A stretch of 33,487 bases of DNA from positions 1 through 33,487 of the forward strand of contig NZ_WRPO01000034.1 of assembly GCF_009746585.1 (NCBI RefSeq). The letters run 5' to 3'. Positions 7,852-16,258 of this stretch are shown in pieces (the first letter of the stretch is position 1; every line of letters begins with the position of its first letter). Under the pieces are notes generated by a model that saw nothing but the letters and a program-made list of their open reading frames with translations, did no database searches and was not told the origin of the DNA. The translations under genes and the position numbers were made by a program. The DNA comes from Novosphingobium aquimarinum. Lineage in GTDB: Bacteria > Pseudomonadota > Alphaproteobacteria > Sphingomonadales > Sphingomonadaceae.

Positions 7852-9242
7852 CGCGTCTCGCCCGGCACGCTCCGACTCCAGCCAAGCGCGACAGGCAGCA
7901 ACGTGCCGCATGTAACAAGCATCTTGCTCCCGGCGGCTGACGCCGCCACCGTTTGCGGAGGCATCTCGGGCTGCATCGCGCTATATCGCTGGGGGCGCAT
8001 GGCCCTAAGGAGCAACACAATAATTAGGAAATACAATGGAACCCAAACCATGGACGGCTTGAGAATGCCACGGTGAAACAGAAGAAGAAAGTTAACAGAG
8101 AAGTAACCATAAAGGATCGCGATCTCGGGGCGACCGCCTCGGCCGGATAGCCGCCACAGCGTACCCGCGAAGGCTCCGCAAAGTGCGAATCCTGCAAAAC
8201 AAAGCGTGACGCCGAATTCGACCGTCCACACGCCAACGAGACCGGGTGTCAGGCCACCTTTCAGCACTGCGCCAAAGGCGTCGGCCAGAATGCGTCCGCC
8301 CGAAGTGCGCGTTCCGGGCAGCATTGTCAGGATGTCTGCAAAAAATACGGTCTTTCCGGAAAAGTCGATGCCCTCCTCGATCAATCGGCCGGTCAGCGCG
8401 ATTGATTCGCGCAGACCAAAGTGCAGCTGCGCTAGTGTGCTAGGGAGGTATTGGACCTTGTATTGCAACATTGATTGATCCGCCGTCAGCAGTTCGGATG
8501 ATACTGCGCGGCGAAATTCGCTCATGGCACCAAGGAAGCCCAAGGCTAAGGCCAAACTGATCGCCGCCGGTATCACCCGCACCTTCAGCGCTTCCATGCG
8601 CACAAGCCCAACGATGTTTACGAGAATCGCCACAATCAGCCAGTTTCGGTAACCTGGTATGAGAAGGAAAACCGCAACCCCCGCCAATATCAGCCAGTCG
8701 AAAGCCGAAAAGCGGCCTGCCATGTAATAACGCAAGGCCATGAGGGATGCTGTCGCGCAGCCCATTTCGGCAAGGAACAAAGCCTTGGGGTCGGCCGCGA
8801 ACCGGGCATTGGGATTGAACAGGGGAATGCCGACTGTACTGACGATCCACATCACACCAGCTATCGCGGGCAGCAGGGAGGCAATGATAGCCCAGTGCGG
8901 CAGGAGGGGCTTTCGTGGCTGCCGTCGCTTTAGCGATAGAGTGAAAAGCGAGACGAGCGACGCCGACCCAGAAAGAATAGTGATGCATCTCAGGATGTAG
9001 GCAAACGTCTCATCGCTGACGCTGCCGCGATAATTGGACAGATTGAGTCCGCCAAGCAGCAGTATGAAGGTCAGAGCGACGCCAAGAAACAAAGCTGGAT
9101 GGAACAGCGATCGGAAGAAGATTGCCACAAGCGTGGTCATCACCAGCACGCCGAAGGCTGTCCATTGTGGGGCAAGACCAGCGAAGGTGAACCCGGCTAT
9201 GGCTATCAGCAAGCCGAACAATGAAACAAAGTCGAGCCGCAT
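7848..9242 (-). CDS. Polytopic membrane protein, probable Wzy-like polysaccharide polymerase
   Basis: A 464-aa, very hydrophobic protein with roughly ten to twelve predicted membrane segments and a larger loop in the second half (about 240-320), the usual shape of oligosaccharide repeat-unit polymerases. No signature motif is diagnostic, as normal for Wzy proteins. The assignment rests on topology and on its place between a glycosyltransferase and two acyltransferases in a cluster that also has a flippase. The ATG overlaps the glycosyltransferase stop by 1 nt, and its own stop overlaps the next start, so the genes are tightly coupled. An O-antigen ligase-like role is the main alternative. Confidence 0.65.
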   Translation of the reverse strand: MRLDFVSLFGLLIAIAGFTFAGLAPQWTAFGVLVMTTLVAIFFRSLFHPALFLGVALTFILLLGGLNLSNYRGSVSDETFAYILRCITILSGSASLVSLFTLSLKRRQPRKPLLPHWAIIASLLPAIAGVMWIVSTVGIPLFNPNARFAADPKALFLAEMGCATASLMALRYYMAGRFSAFDWLILAGVAVFLLIPGYRNWLIVAILVNIVGLVRMEALKVRVIPAAISLALALGFLGAMSEFRRAVSSELLTADQSMLQYKVQYLPSTLAQLHFGLRESIALTGRLIEEGIDFSGKTVFFADILTMLPGTRTSGGRILADAFGAVLKGGLTPGLVGVWTVEFGVTLCFAGFALCGAFAGTLWRLSGRGGRPEIAILYGYFSVNFLLLFHRGILKPSMVWVPLYFLIIVLLLRAMRPQRYSAMQPEMPPQTVAASAAGSKMLVTCGTLLPVALGWSRSVPGETR

Positions 9243-10231
9243 CAGCTTTGCATTTTTTCAAGCGCAGCCTGTACGCGTTCAGCTTGGCCCCGCCAGCGGG
9301 CTTCGCGCGCTTCGCGCAGATCGGCAGACAAGGCATCCAGTTCTTTAGCGCGGGCAACCGCCTCGCGGCATGCGGCCGCCAGAGCCTCGGGCTCGTTAGG
9401 AGCGAAAAGAGCCGCCGCACCGAACAGATCCCGCAGAATGGCCGTGTCACTCAACACCATTGCCTTGCCCGCTCCCACCGCTTCATTGGCCACCGAAAGC
9501 TGAATGCCTTCCAGTTTCGTCAGCCCGAGCACGACCGAGACGCTGAACAGCTTCGACTCGTACTCGGACTTGTCGAGAAATCCGGTGAACCGGACGTTCG
9601 CGGGCGTATCTGCAGTAAACCCCCGCGCCGCCGCCTTGGCGACATTGCCGGTCACGAGGAACCGGATTTCTGGCGCCGCGCGTGCCGCCGCCATGAGGGT
9701 GTCAATCGGTTCGTCCGGGTTGAACGAGCATGGGACGAGGATCTCTGGCGTGTCAGACGTCAACGAAAGGCCGGGCGGCCGCTCAAGTTGCGCTGGCCGG
9801 GTTTCCAACACCGTCAGGCATTGCTCATTAACGCCCATTGCGCGCGCAGTTTCGTCCACCTCGTCGTTGTGGGCCAGCACGACTGCGCAACGGTTCAGTA
9901 AGCTAACAAGCCCTGGCATCCGGCTCCATGGCGGCCGAAACACTCGGTTATGGCAGTCCGCGATAATATAAAAGGGATGATCGCCTAGCCCCCGTATCAG
10001 CCAAAGCCAATGCAGCAGGAACGTAGGCGGCATTTGCACCCATACGACATCCGGCCTTTCCTGCCGGATCAGGCGTACCGTACGCAGAGCTTGAAGAAGG
10101 TAACCGGCCGGCTTCTTCCATGTCTTCGCGTATGGAGGAGGTAGATAATGCAGCTTATAACCGAAGAACGACTGCATAGATTCAGCGCGTCGCTGAAAAT
10201 CAATCCACGCTATGAAAATATGTTTTGTCAC
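9242..10231 (-). CDS. GT-B glycosyltransferase
   Basis: A 329-aa cytosolic or peripheral glycosyltransferase extending the polysaccharide repeat unit. The N-terminal half has RPDVVWVQMPPTFLLHW and IIADCHNRVF; the C-terminal half has IRFLVTGN, NVRFTGFLDKSEYESKLFS and GIQLSVANEAVGAGKAMVLS, matching the donor-binding domain of GT4-like enzymes. The acidic pair usual in GT4 enzymes is altered to TKLEGIQLSVANEA. Donor and linkage cannot be deduced. The start is GTG at 10231, immediately after the TAA of the flippase gene. Confidence 0.78.
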   Translation of the reverse strand: MTKHIFIAWIDFQRRAESMQSFFGYKLHYLPPPYAKTWKKPAGYLLQALRTVRLIRQERPDVVWVQMPPTFLLHWLWLIRGLGDHPFYIIADCHNRVFRPPWSRMPGLVSLLNRCAVVLAHNDEVDETARAMGVNEQCLTVLETRPAQLERPPGLSLTSDTPEILVPCSFNPDEPIDTLMAAARAAPEIRFLVTGNVAKAAARGFTADTPANVRFTGFLDKSEYESKLFSVSVVLGLTKLEGIQLSVANEAVGAGKAMVLSDTAILRDLFGAAALFAPNEPEALAAACREAVARAKELDALSADLREAREARWRGQAERVQAALEKMQS

Positions 10232-11443
10232 TTAGGCTTCTCGTCTTAAAAAAGATCGATGCAAGCTTACGTAAGCTAGGATTCCTCCGAATCCCCAACC
10301 AACCGCTAGTGCGACTATGGGTATTAGATGCAACGAACTGGTAGCAAACAAGCCAAGAACAACAAGCGCTGCAATCGCCGACAGACTTCGAGACCAGAAG
10401 ATAACGTCAGATTTACGAAGCACCAGTAATCCTGTCTCTAGTGGCTGACTAAGAAGCATTATAAAAGCTACTAAACACCAAATTCTAACAGCATTAATCA
10501 TATCTGGAAATTGGTCGAGGAATAGTAACGGTACAAGCTTTTCGACAGCAACAAAAATAATTGCTAGGTAACTACCTCCTATCAAAATCAATGTTACTCG
10601 AGTGTGGCGAATTGATTGAGATAAGCCCTTCATGCCTCCAGACAAAAACATACGCCGCGCTCGTGGTTTATCTACACTATCGATCGCTTGTATAAGTGTT
10701 TGAATGGGAGCGATTAAAAGCCGAGACGCCGAAAATAATGCAACCGTTTTAACTCCATAAATTACGCCAACTATTAATATCATACCGTTATTGTACACAG
10801 AGTAAGGCAGAAATGCCGCGATATTCCATCCAATAATGCCAATATGATCCTTAAATATTACTTCTTTTGGGCTTAAAAAATCTCTATTTTGCCACGCTAC
10901 CATGCTTGCTAGTGCCGCTGCAAAAAGAAGCCCGCCTGCCGCAGCTTCCGCGCTACGCAGCGAATTCACTACCACAACAACAGATACACACACAGCTAAG
11001 AAATATGCGAGCGCTGCTTGCAATATGGCTCTATTGCATCCATGCAGATACAAAAGCCGGCGTTGAAACTCATAGGCCAGTGTTGCTAACGTACAGAATC
11101 CAGCTAATGGGAAAGCGGATTGCCACAATCTGGGAAAATCAAAAATCCAAGCCGCAAGTGCAAGCAAACCAAGGGTGGCTGCTGTGGCCACTCGAAAAAC
11201 CAGATCCACACGCCCCCAGACTGCATCGCCTCCCTCTGATCCGGCAGTCATAATCATCGGCAATACTGAGGTCGAACGCTGCAAACCCTGTGCCAAGAGG
11301 CAAATGCCCTGCACGAGGCTAAATGTTCCGAATTCTACTGATTCAAGCTCTCTCGCATAAACGAATGTCTGCAGGAGCGTGGCCATTGAAAAGAGTCCTT
11401 GGTCTGTCAGACCCACAATCCGACTGTTCCCAAGAAATTTCAT
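10232..11443 (-). CDS. Wzx-like polysaccharide flippase
   Basis: A 403-aa protein with about twelve membrane segments, resembling the polysaccharide transport (PST/Wzx) group that flips lipid-linked repeat units across the inner membrane. Supporting segments are the N-terminal SMATLLQTFVYARELESVEF and FSASRLLIAPIQTLIQAIDS near the middle. The second half of the gene, and the spacer to the AlgD-like gene, are AT-richer than neighbouring genes, like pssD/pssE. This suggests that these parts came from another donor or are under different constraints. It follows the AlgD-like gene by 68 bp on the same strand. Confidence 0.75.
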   Translation of the reverse strand: MKFLGNSRIVGLTDQGLFSMATLLQTFVYARELESVEFGTFSLVQGICLLAQGLQRSTSVLPMIMTAGSEGGDAVWGRVDLVFRVATAATLGLLALAAWIFDFPRLWQSAFPLAGFCTLATLAYEFQRRLLYLHGCNRAILQAALAYFLAVCVSVVVVVNSLRSAEAAAGGLLFAAALASMVAWQNRDFLSPKEVIFKDHIGIIGWNIAAFLPYSVYNNGMILIVGVIYGVKTVALFSASRLLIAPIQTLIQAIDSVDKPRARRMFLSGGMKGLSQSIRHTRVTLILIGGSYLAIIFVAVEKLVPLLFLDQFPDMINAVRIWCLVAFIMLLSQPLETGLLVLRKSDVIFWSRSLSAIAALVVLGLFATSSLHLIPIVALAVGWGFGGILAYVSLHRSFLRREA

Positions 11444-11511
11444 ATAGTTATGTAATGTCTTATAATTGCAATATTTATCACAACTATTGTATAATAGTAT
11501 TCCATATTTAT

Positions 11512-12777
11512 TTACATTATTGAACTAGTATCAATGAAACGCCTGCCCTCTAGGCGTAACGTCTTAAAGAGCTTATTTGTAGAAATGACAAGATCATAAT
11601 CCACTGATTCTGCAATTTCTTTGCTAACTAGTAAAGTATTTATAGTTGGCAAAAATGCGTAGGCATAACCAAGGTTCTGCCCAACCAAATTGTCCGGAGT
11701 CAACGCCGGGTCATAGACATCAAGGTCGTAGCCGGCCTCCAGCAGTTTGCGCGCCATGTCCACAGCGGGGCTTTCGCGCAGATCGTCGGTGTCGGCTTTG
11801 AATGCCAGGCCGACCAGCAGCACCTTCGCGCCGGGTTCCAAGCCTTTGGTGACATATGTGAACTGGTGATGCTTGTGAGCATCGTTGGTGCGCATGAGCG
11901 AGTCGACAAGATGCGCGTTGGCGCCGACGTCTGCGGCGATATGCTGCAGGGCCCGCACATCCTTGGGCAGGCACGATCCGCCAAATGCACCGCCTGGTCG
12001 TGTATAATAGGGCGAGATGTTTAGTTTCGTGTCCGACACGAAAATCTCGTGCACCGTCTTGGCAGAGATATCGAGGTTCTGGCAGACGCGGCCGACTTCG
12101 TTGGCGAAGGCGACCTTGACCGCATGCCAGGTGTTGTCGACGAACTTGGTGATCTCTGCCTCGCGGATGCCAACGTTAAAGATTGGCGCATCGATGCCAT
12201 GATGCAGTGCTTCCATGTTGGTGGAAGGCGTACCATCGATCGTGCCAAGAACGATCTTGGGGGGGCGGAAGTAGTCTTCGATTGCAGTCGCTTCGCGCAG
12301 GAACTCGGGGTTGTAGACCAGTTCCACCACTTCGCACGCAGCATCGCCTAGTGCAGACTGGAAGATGGGCGCGATGATCTGATCGGTGGTGCCTGGGCGC
12401 ATCGTCGAACGATAGGCGACCGTGAGAGGAGAGCTGCGGTCCGCCTTCACCGAACTGGCAATGGCGCGGGTGACCTGCACGATGTAACTCATGTTGTGCG
12501 CGCCATCCGGACCGCTTGGCGTGCCGACGCAGACGATGGCGATATCGGTATCGTCGAGATGGTAGCCTACCTCGGTCGCGGCCGAAAGACGCCCTTCGGC
12601 ATGGGCCTTCGCAAGCAATTCATCGATCCCAGGTTCGTGGATCGGCGAAAGACCCGCGTTGATCGCATCGACCTTCTTGGAGCTCACATCAATGCCTACA
12701 ACGTTGTGTCCCTGACTAGAAATACATGCCGCTGCTGTACACCCGACATAGCCCATTCCAAAGATAGCTATCTTCAA
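11512..12777 (-). CDS. algD: AlgD-like GDP-mannose 6-dehydrogenase
   Basis: NAD-dependent four-electron oxidation of a nucleotide sugar, most likely GDP-mannose to GDP-mannuronate, in the cytosol. Motifs are IFGMGYVGCTAAACIS at the N-terminus, YNPEFLREATAIEDYFRPP (about 155-173) and the catalytic FGGSCLPKDVRAL with Cys269, next to the position of the catalytic cysteine in Pseudomonas AlgD. The length of 421 aa is close to AlgD. The start is TTG at 12777, preceded by GAGGAG; a longer frame to 12906 has no ribosome site and lacks the family N-terminus. UDP-sugar dehydrogenases share these motifs, so the substrate is inferred from similarity and the PL5 lyase in the cluster. It is the first gene of the leftward operon. 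Confidence 0.78.
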   Translation of the reverse strand: MKIAIFGMGYVGCTAAACISSQGHNVVGIDVSSKKVDAINAGLSPIHEPGIDELLAKAHAEGRLSAATEVGYHLDDTDIAIVCVGTPSGPDGAHNMSYIVQVTRAIASSVKADRSSPLTVAYRSTMRPGTTDQIIAPIFQSALGDAACEVVELVYNPEFLREATAIEDYFRPPKIVLGTIDGTPSTNMEALHHGIDAPIFNVGIREAEITKFVDNTWHAVKVAFANEVGRVCQNLDISAKTVHEIFVSDTKLNISPYYTRPGGAFGGSCLPKDVRALQHIAADVGANAHLVDSLMRTNDAHKHHQFTYVTKGLEPGAKVLLVGLAFKADTDDLRESPAVDMARKLLEAGYDLDVYDPALTPDNLVGQNLGYAYAFLPTINTLLVSKEIAESVDYDLVISTNKLFKTLRLEGRRFIDTSSIM

Positions 12778-13202
12778 GGGGAGCTCCTCACACGTAAAAA
12801 TCTTCGAAATGGTCGATGACCAGCCTGAAGCGAAAACCGCTGTGCCTCGGTAGGAATGCGTAACCCCGCTATCAGGTGATGTTGCAACGCACAAGTTGCG
12901 TGGCATATTCGATGGCTTCGAACGATCAGCATGGTCTGTATCCGGTGGATGACCTCAGACCTGCCCCCAAAGGCCCCTCAATCTGATGCCGAGCCCGCCC
13001 ACTCGTAGGAGAGGCAAATGGGGAAGTGACCGGCTGCCAGACTTAACGCCGAACATCCTATACGTTTTCGGGCATACCCTTAACGGCTCTATGAGAACAT
13101 TTCCGCGCGAAGCTGAGGATTGTGAGGTCAACGATGCCAATTGCGCTTCAGCGCGCTTCCTAGGGCATCTGAGGAGTTAGGAGTGCGGTAGCTGACTGTG
13201 GC
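12778..13202. other. Spacer without a supported gene (425 bp)
   Basis: The right edge of the polysaccharide cluster. Bases 12784-12789 are the ribosome-binding site of the AlgD-like gene and the region above it must hold the promoter. Short open frames lack ribosome sites and known motifs. No terminal repeat or integrase marks the cluster boundary. Confidence 0.5.
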
Positions 13203-14117
13203 TTACGTGCCCCGAATGATATCCCAGAGCCGCTCTGCCTCGCCATTCAGCTTGTAGTCTCGCGCGACGCGGTTCTCGCCGAGCACGGGGCTGAACTCCC
13301 CTACGTTCTTCAAGCAGTAGGTGACCCAGTCATGATTGAAGATCGGCAAGGTCGGTTTGCGCCACCACACGTTTCGGGATTGGTCGACGCCCGTCGATGC
13401 GACCCTCGCGTTTGACTTCAGCCCCGCAGCCCACACCATTGCCTGACGGGTCACCCATCGTCCCGCCTCCCTGTTCGCGATCTCGTCGCCGTGTGCGCGT
13501 CTGATCCGACGAAGATGACGACGAGCACGGGGATCAGCGACCTCTTCCACCTGATACGGCTTCAGTTCGATGGCACCATGCGCATGAGGTCTCACGGGGT
13601 TTCCCCGATCATCCCTGTCTTCCAGTACGAAGAAATACATTGGAGGAGTATCACCGAACGTGTCCCGGAGCTTCCGCTTCAAGCGATCACGCATGTACTC
13701 CCGATGATCCTTTCCCTCTCGTTCCAGCTTCTCCCACAGATCGTCATGGAGTTGATACTTGAAGGGCCTGAACCCGTGTTCCCCCAGTACAAGGAGGTAG
13801 AGTTGTATCCTCATCCAGGGAGTCAGGTTTCTCCATTTAGGGAGTCTTCGTTTATCGGTCTTCAGAAGAGGGAATCCTGGTTTCCCGTACTTCCAGTATA
13901 ATGTTGAGTCGCGGCCCGGCCCCACTTTGAGGTTGGCTGGAAGGAGATTTCGCCGCATCGTATGCCGCACAATTCCGAGGATTTGGGCGTCGCGTCGGAT
14001 GCGATCGTCTCCCGATTGCATCTCGAGCCCGATGTCGACTGTTCGCCGTTTTTTGGGCTTCGCGGGAGGTCGTTGGGATATAGTCCCTGATGGGTTCTGA
14101 CAGGTTGGTTGGCTCAT
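13203..14117 (-). CDS. HUH/YxxK Rep-like protein, copy A
   Basis: A 304-aa protein not assignable to a named family by eye, but with hallmarks of HUH single-strand endonucleases: a His-x-His pair in RPHAHGAIEL (His178, His180) and a tyrosine motif DWVTYCLKNVG (Tyr267-x-x-Lys270). Such proteins nick DNA to start rolling-circle replication, transposition or transfer. The first about 30 residues are Pro/Lys/Arg-rich. The start is uncertain: ATG 14117 was chosen at the end of a non-coding-looking stretch; a frame to 14315 and an internal ATG at 14021 are possible, and none has a good ribosome site. It lies left of the RepA core and shares motif order with copy B (22619-23335), but has little other sequence in common. 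Confidence 0.62.
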   Translation of the reverse strand: MSQPTCQNPSGTISQRPPAKPKKRRTVDIGLEMQSGDDRIRRDAQILGIVRHTMRRNLLPANLKVGPGRDSTLYWKYGKPGFPLLKTDKRRLPKWRNLTPWMRIQLYLLVLGEHGFRPFKYQLHDDLWEKLEREGKDHREYMRDRLKRKLRDTFGDTPPMYFFVLEDRDDRGNPVRPHAHGAIELKPYQVEEVADPRARRHLRRIRRAHGDEIANREAGRWVTRQAMVWAAGLKSNARVASTGVDQSRNVWWRKPTLPIFNHDWVTYCLKNVGEFSPVLGENRVARDYKLNGEAERLWDIIRGT

Positions 14118-14220
14118 TGCGATTGCCGGATTGCTCGATCCTTGGGATTGTTGCCTTTGGACAGGATCAGATACCGCGACATGTGGTTGAACGGCAATTG
14201 TGACCACGTTTTTTGCGCAC

Positions 14221-14232
14221 CCGAAATTTCGG
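14221..14232. repeat. 12-bp palindrome upstream of HUH gene A
   Basis: CCGAAATTTCGG is a perfect palindrome about 105 bp upstream of the chosen start of the 13203-14117 gene. It could be an operator or part of a nicking origin; no second copy was seen. Confidence 0.35.
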
Positions 14233-14354
14233 AGCGAAATCGAGTTACTGGGGCACAAACTTCCGGGGGTCGGAAAAATGAGGTGCGCCGAATCGGCATC
14301 ACCCCCCTCAAGCAAATTTATCAGTGTTAGGACTTCCGCCGCTATGCTCGGGCA

Positions 14355-14380
14355 CCGTCAGGGGTTCCCCCCCCCGACGG
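14355..14380. other. GC-rich hairpin between HUH gene A and the small upstream gene
   Basis: CCGTCAGGGG (14355-14364) pairs with CCCCCGACGG (14371-14380) with one mismatch around a 6-nt loop. It lies 15 bp past the stop of the leftward gene 14395-14670, so it may act as a terminator, although no T-run follows on either strand. A double-strand origin for the nearby HUH protein is an alternative. Confidence 0.4.
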
Positions 14381-14394
14381 CACCGGATGCTCTC

Positions 14395-14670
14395 CTATTC
14401 TCGGACGAGATTAGTGCAATTGAGCAACCAGCCGGTCCCGTCGTCGACGTTCCACAGCATCCCCGCTTTGCCCTCATCGACCCACGCCCAAGGGATGTCG
14501 CGTCTACGGTGATCCTTGATACGCCACTTGGTGACGTCGAAATCAGCGTCCGGCCTTTCGCCTAGCCCGCTGATCAAGCTGTACATGAATATCTGCGCGG
14601 CGTGGTCGTAATCTTCTGCGATGACCAGAAGGGGCTTGAAGGTGATATTCTCGAGTTGAAACAGATGCAT
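14395..14670 (-). CDS. Small protein of unknown function next to HUH gene A
   Basis: A 91-aa acidic, tryptophan-containing soluble protein; no known domain was recognised. Notable segments are PLLVIAEDYDHAAQIFMYSL and a C-terminal WAWVDEGKAGMLWNVDDGTG. The codon pattern looks protein-like, and GAGG sits about 8 nt before the ATG at 14670. It reads towards the HUH gene on the same strand, separated by about 280 bp with a hairpin, so it may be a partner or an independent cargo gene. Confidence 0.55.
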   Translation of the reverse strand: MHLFQLENITFKPLLVIAEDYDHAAQIFMYSLISGLGERPDADFDVTKWRIKDHRRRDIPWAWVDEGKAGMLWNVDDGTGWLLNCTNLVRE

Positions 14671-14817
14671 GATGACCTCGTTCTTGGTGTTGAGGTCTCA
14701 TGCGTACCGTGTGGTGCGTCAGGGGTCGGGTGGGCAATGAAGTGGCAGCTTGGGAAAGTGCGAAGTCGACTTTCGCGAAGTCAGTCATGGCATACAATCT
14801 GAGCCAGACCATTGCTC

Positions 14818-14833
14818 TTCGTGCTTTCGAGTA
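14818..14833 (-). promoter_or_regulatory. Inverted iteron copy upstream of repA
   Basis: The reverse complement of these 16 bases is TACTCGAAAGCACGAA, the same word repeated three times after repA. A single inverted copy in the repA leader, 62 bp before the start codon, is where an initiator typically binds to repress its own promoter, so it is probably the repA operator. Confidence 0.7.
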
Positions 14834-14894
14834 TCAAATCCCCGCCGGCTCTCACCCCTTCCCCTTGCGCCTCTCCTCATGACATACCGCGCCG

Positions 14895-15881
14895 ATGCCT
14901 CCTGCCCCGCCACAAGGCGAGCTGTTTCGGCTCGATAGTCCGCTTACCGGCGAGATCCGGGGGGAGCGCTCGCTTATGGCGTTTCCGTTCTTCGCGCTCA
15001 GCAAGAACGCCTGGATGAAGCCGCTGGCCTATGCGACGGGCGACGTCACCATCGAGGTGCGGCCGAGTGCGCGGGGGGTGGCGACGATCTATGACAAGGA
15101 GATCGTGCTCTACATCGCCTCGCTGATGGCGGCGAAGATCGATCAGGACCTGCCGGTCGCGCAGGACTTCACCTTCACCGCGCATGATCTGTTTTCCGTG
15201 ACGGGCGCCAATCACTCGGCGCGGTCCTATGCGCGGCTCGCCGATGCGCTCGAGCGGCTGCAGGGCACGCAGATCCGCACCAATATCGAGGCCGGTGGCG
15301 AGGGCGAGGAAGGGTTCTTCTCGTGGCTGTCGGAAGCGCGGCTGCAGTATGCGCGCTCGCGCAAGGGCGAGAAGCGGCTGAAGGCGGTGCGGGTACGGTT
15401 ATGTGACTGGCTTTTCAGGGCAATTCTGCGCGACCGGCAAGTGCTCGACTATGCCACGACCTACTTTCAGCTGGGCCCAATCGAGCGGCGCATCTACGAG
15501 GTGGCGCGCAGCACCTGCATCGAGGGTGAGCCGCTCACCATCGATCTGGCCACGTTCCGCCTGCAGATCGGCTTCCAGAACCAGCTCGCCAACTTCCGCA
15601 TGGCGATCCGCCAGATCGCGCTGGAGAATGCGATCCCCGACTATGATCTGCAGCTGATCGAGGATCCCGCCCCGCCCCAGGGCGGCAGCCGTGGGCGCAA
15701 GACGGGGCAAGCGCGGGTGGTGATCACGCGGCGGCCCCCCGAACTGGTTTCCGAACTGGCCCCCGAACTCGCCAATGCGCCCGAACTGGCCGATGCGGAC
15801 GCCACGGATGAGGCACGCCATGATCTCGATGCGCTCGATCCGGTGCCGGCCGACCCGACGGAAGCCGCCAGGCAAGAGTAG
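14895..15881 (+). CDS. repA: Plasmid replication initiator RepA (RPA family)
   Basis: A 328-aa initiator that would bind the iterons and open the origin. Family features are MAFPFFALSKNAWMKPLAYA near residue 28, TIYDKEIVLYIASLMAAKID (about 62-82), HDLFSVTGANHSARSYARLA with a helix-turn-helix look (about 97-116), and YFQLGPIERRIYEVARSTCI (about 191-210). The C-terminal 50 residues are Pro/Ala/Glu/Asp-rich and probably disordered. RPA-type initiators with this layout are typical of sphingomonad plasmids. Three direct iterons lie 79-158 bp after the stop and one inverted copy lies before the start. The ATG at 14895 lacks a strong ribosome site, so expression may be deliberately low; an in-frame ATG at residue 28 is the alternative. 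Confidence 0.9.
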   Translation: MPPAPPQGELFRLDSPLTGEIRGERSLMAFPFFALSKNAWMKPLAYATGDVTIEVRPSARGVATIYDKEIVLYIASLMAAKIDQDLPVAQDFTFTAHDLFSVTGANHSARSYARLADALERLQGTQIRTNIEAGGEGEEGFFSWLSEARLQYARSRKGEKRLKAVRVRLCDWLFRAILRDRQVLDYATTYFQLGPIERRIYEVARSTCIEGEPLTIDLATFRLQIGFQNQLANFRMAIRQIALENAIPDYDLQLIEDPAPPQGGSRGRKTGQARVVITRRPPELVSELAPELANAPELADADATDEARHDLDALDPVPADPTEAARQE

Positions 15882-15959
15882 CCCCCCTGCCCTGCCGTAA
15901 TCCGATCCGGCGAACGGATTCGACCGGGCCAAAGCGATTCGCGCCAAAGGGGTATTTCC

Positions 15960-16039
15960 TACTCGAAAGCACGAATCCACAGTGCCAATTCATACTCGAA
16001 AGCACGAATCGCAGGGCTATTCCTACTCGAAAGCACGAA
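15960..16039 (+). other. Plasmid origin: three direct iterons
   Basis: TACTCGAAAGCACGAA occurs at 15960-15975, 15993-16008 and 16024-16039 in the same orientation, with start-to-start spacing of 33 and 31 bp, close to three helical turns. All three copies are identical over 16 bp. The T-run and AT-richer bases after 16040 may be the melting region. Together with repA these are the expected parts of an iteron-controlled theta origin. Confidence 0.85.
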
Positions 16040-16164
16040 CTTTTTTCGGGCATTATGCGCCGAAACGGCCGCTGCGACCGCTTTCGACACATGAACATTG
16101 CTGCGATAATGACGCGCCGGCAATTGGGCCGGCCGATCACACACGATGAGGGCGCCGTGACCAC

Positions 16165-16194
16165 ATAAAAGAAAGCCCGGCACGAAGGCCGGGC
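16165..16194 (-). terminator. Intrinsic terminator reading leftward
   Basis: GCCCGGC (16175-16181) pairs with GCCGGGC (16188-16194) around ACGAAG. On the minus strand the stem is followed by TTTCTTTTAT, a proper U-tract. There is no minus-strand protein gene upstream for it to end, which suggests a short untranslated leftward RNA. Confidence 0.6.
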
Positions 16195-16258
16195 ATCCCA
16201 TTTCGGATTATTGGAACGACGTCGCCAAACGTCGCTCGGGGACCAATCAGGTCATCAC
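16165..16258 (-). ncRNA. Candidate short antisense RNA over the leader of the winged-helix gene
   Basis: On the minus strand a promoter-like pair TTGAAC (16288-16293) and TATGGA (16265-16270), spaced 17 bp, would start transcription near 16258. About 70 nt downstream, a 7-bp stem with a TTTCTTTTAT tract forms an intrinsic terminator (16165-16194). The roughly 90-nt product can also form CGACGT/ACGTCG with a 6-nt loop. It contains no obvious coding sequence and is antisense to the leader of the gene at 16357, the arrangement of plasmid copy-control countertranscripts. No expression evidence is available. Confidence 0.38.
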
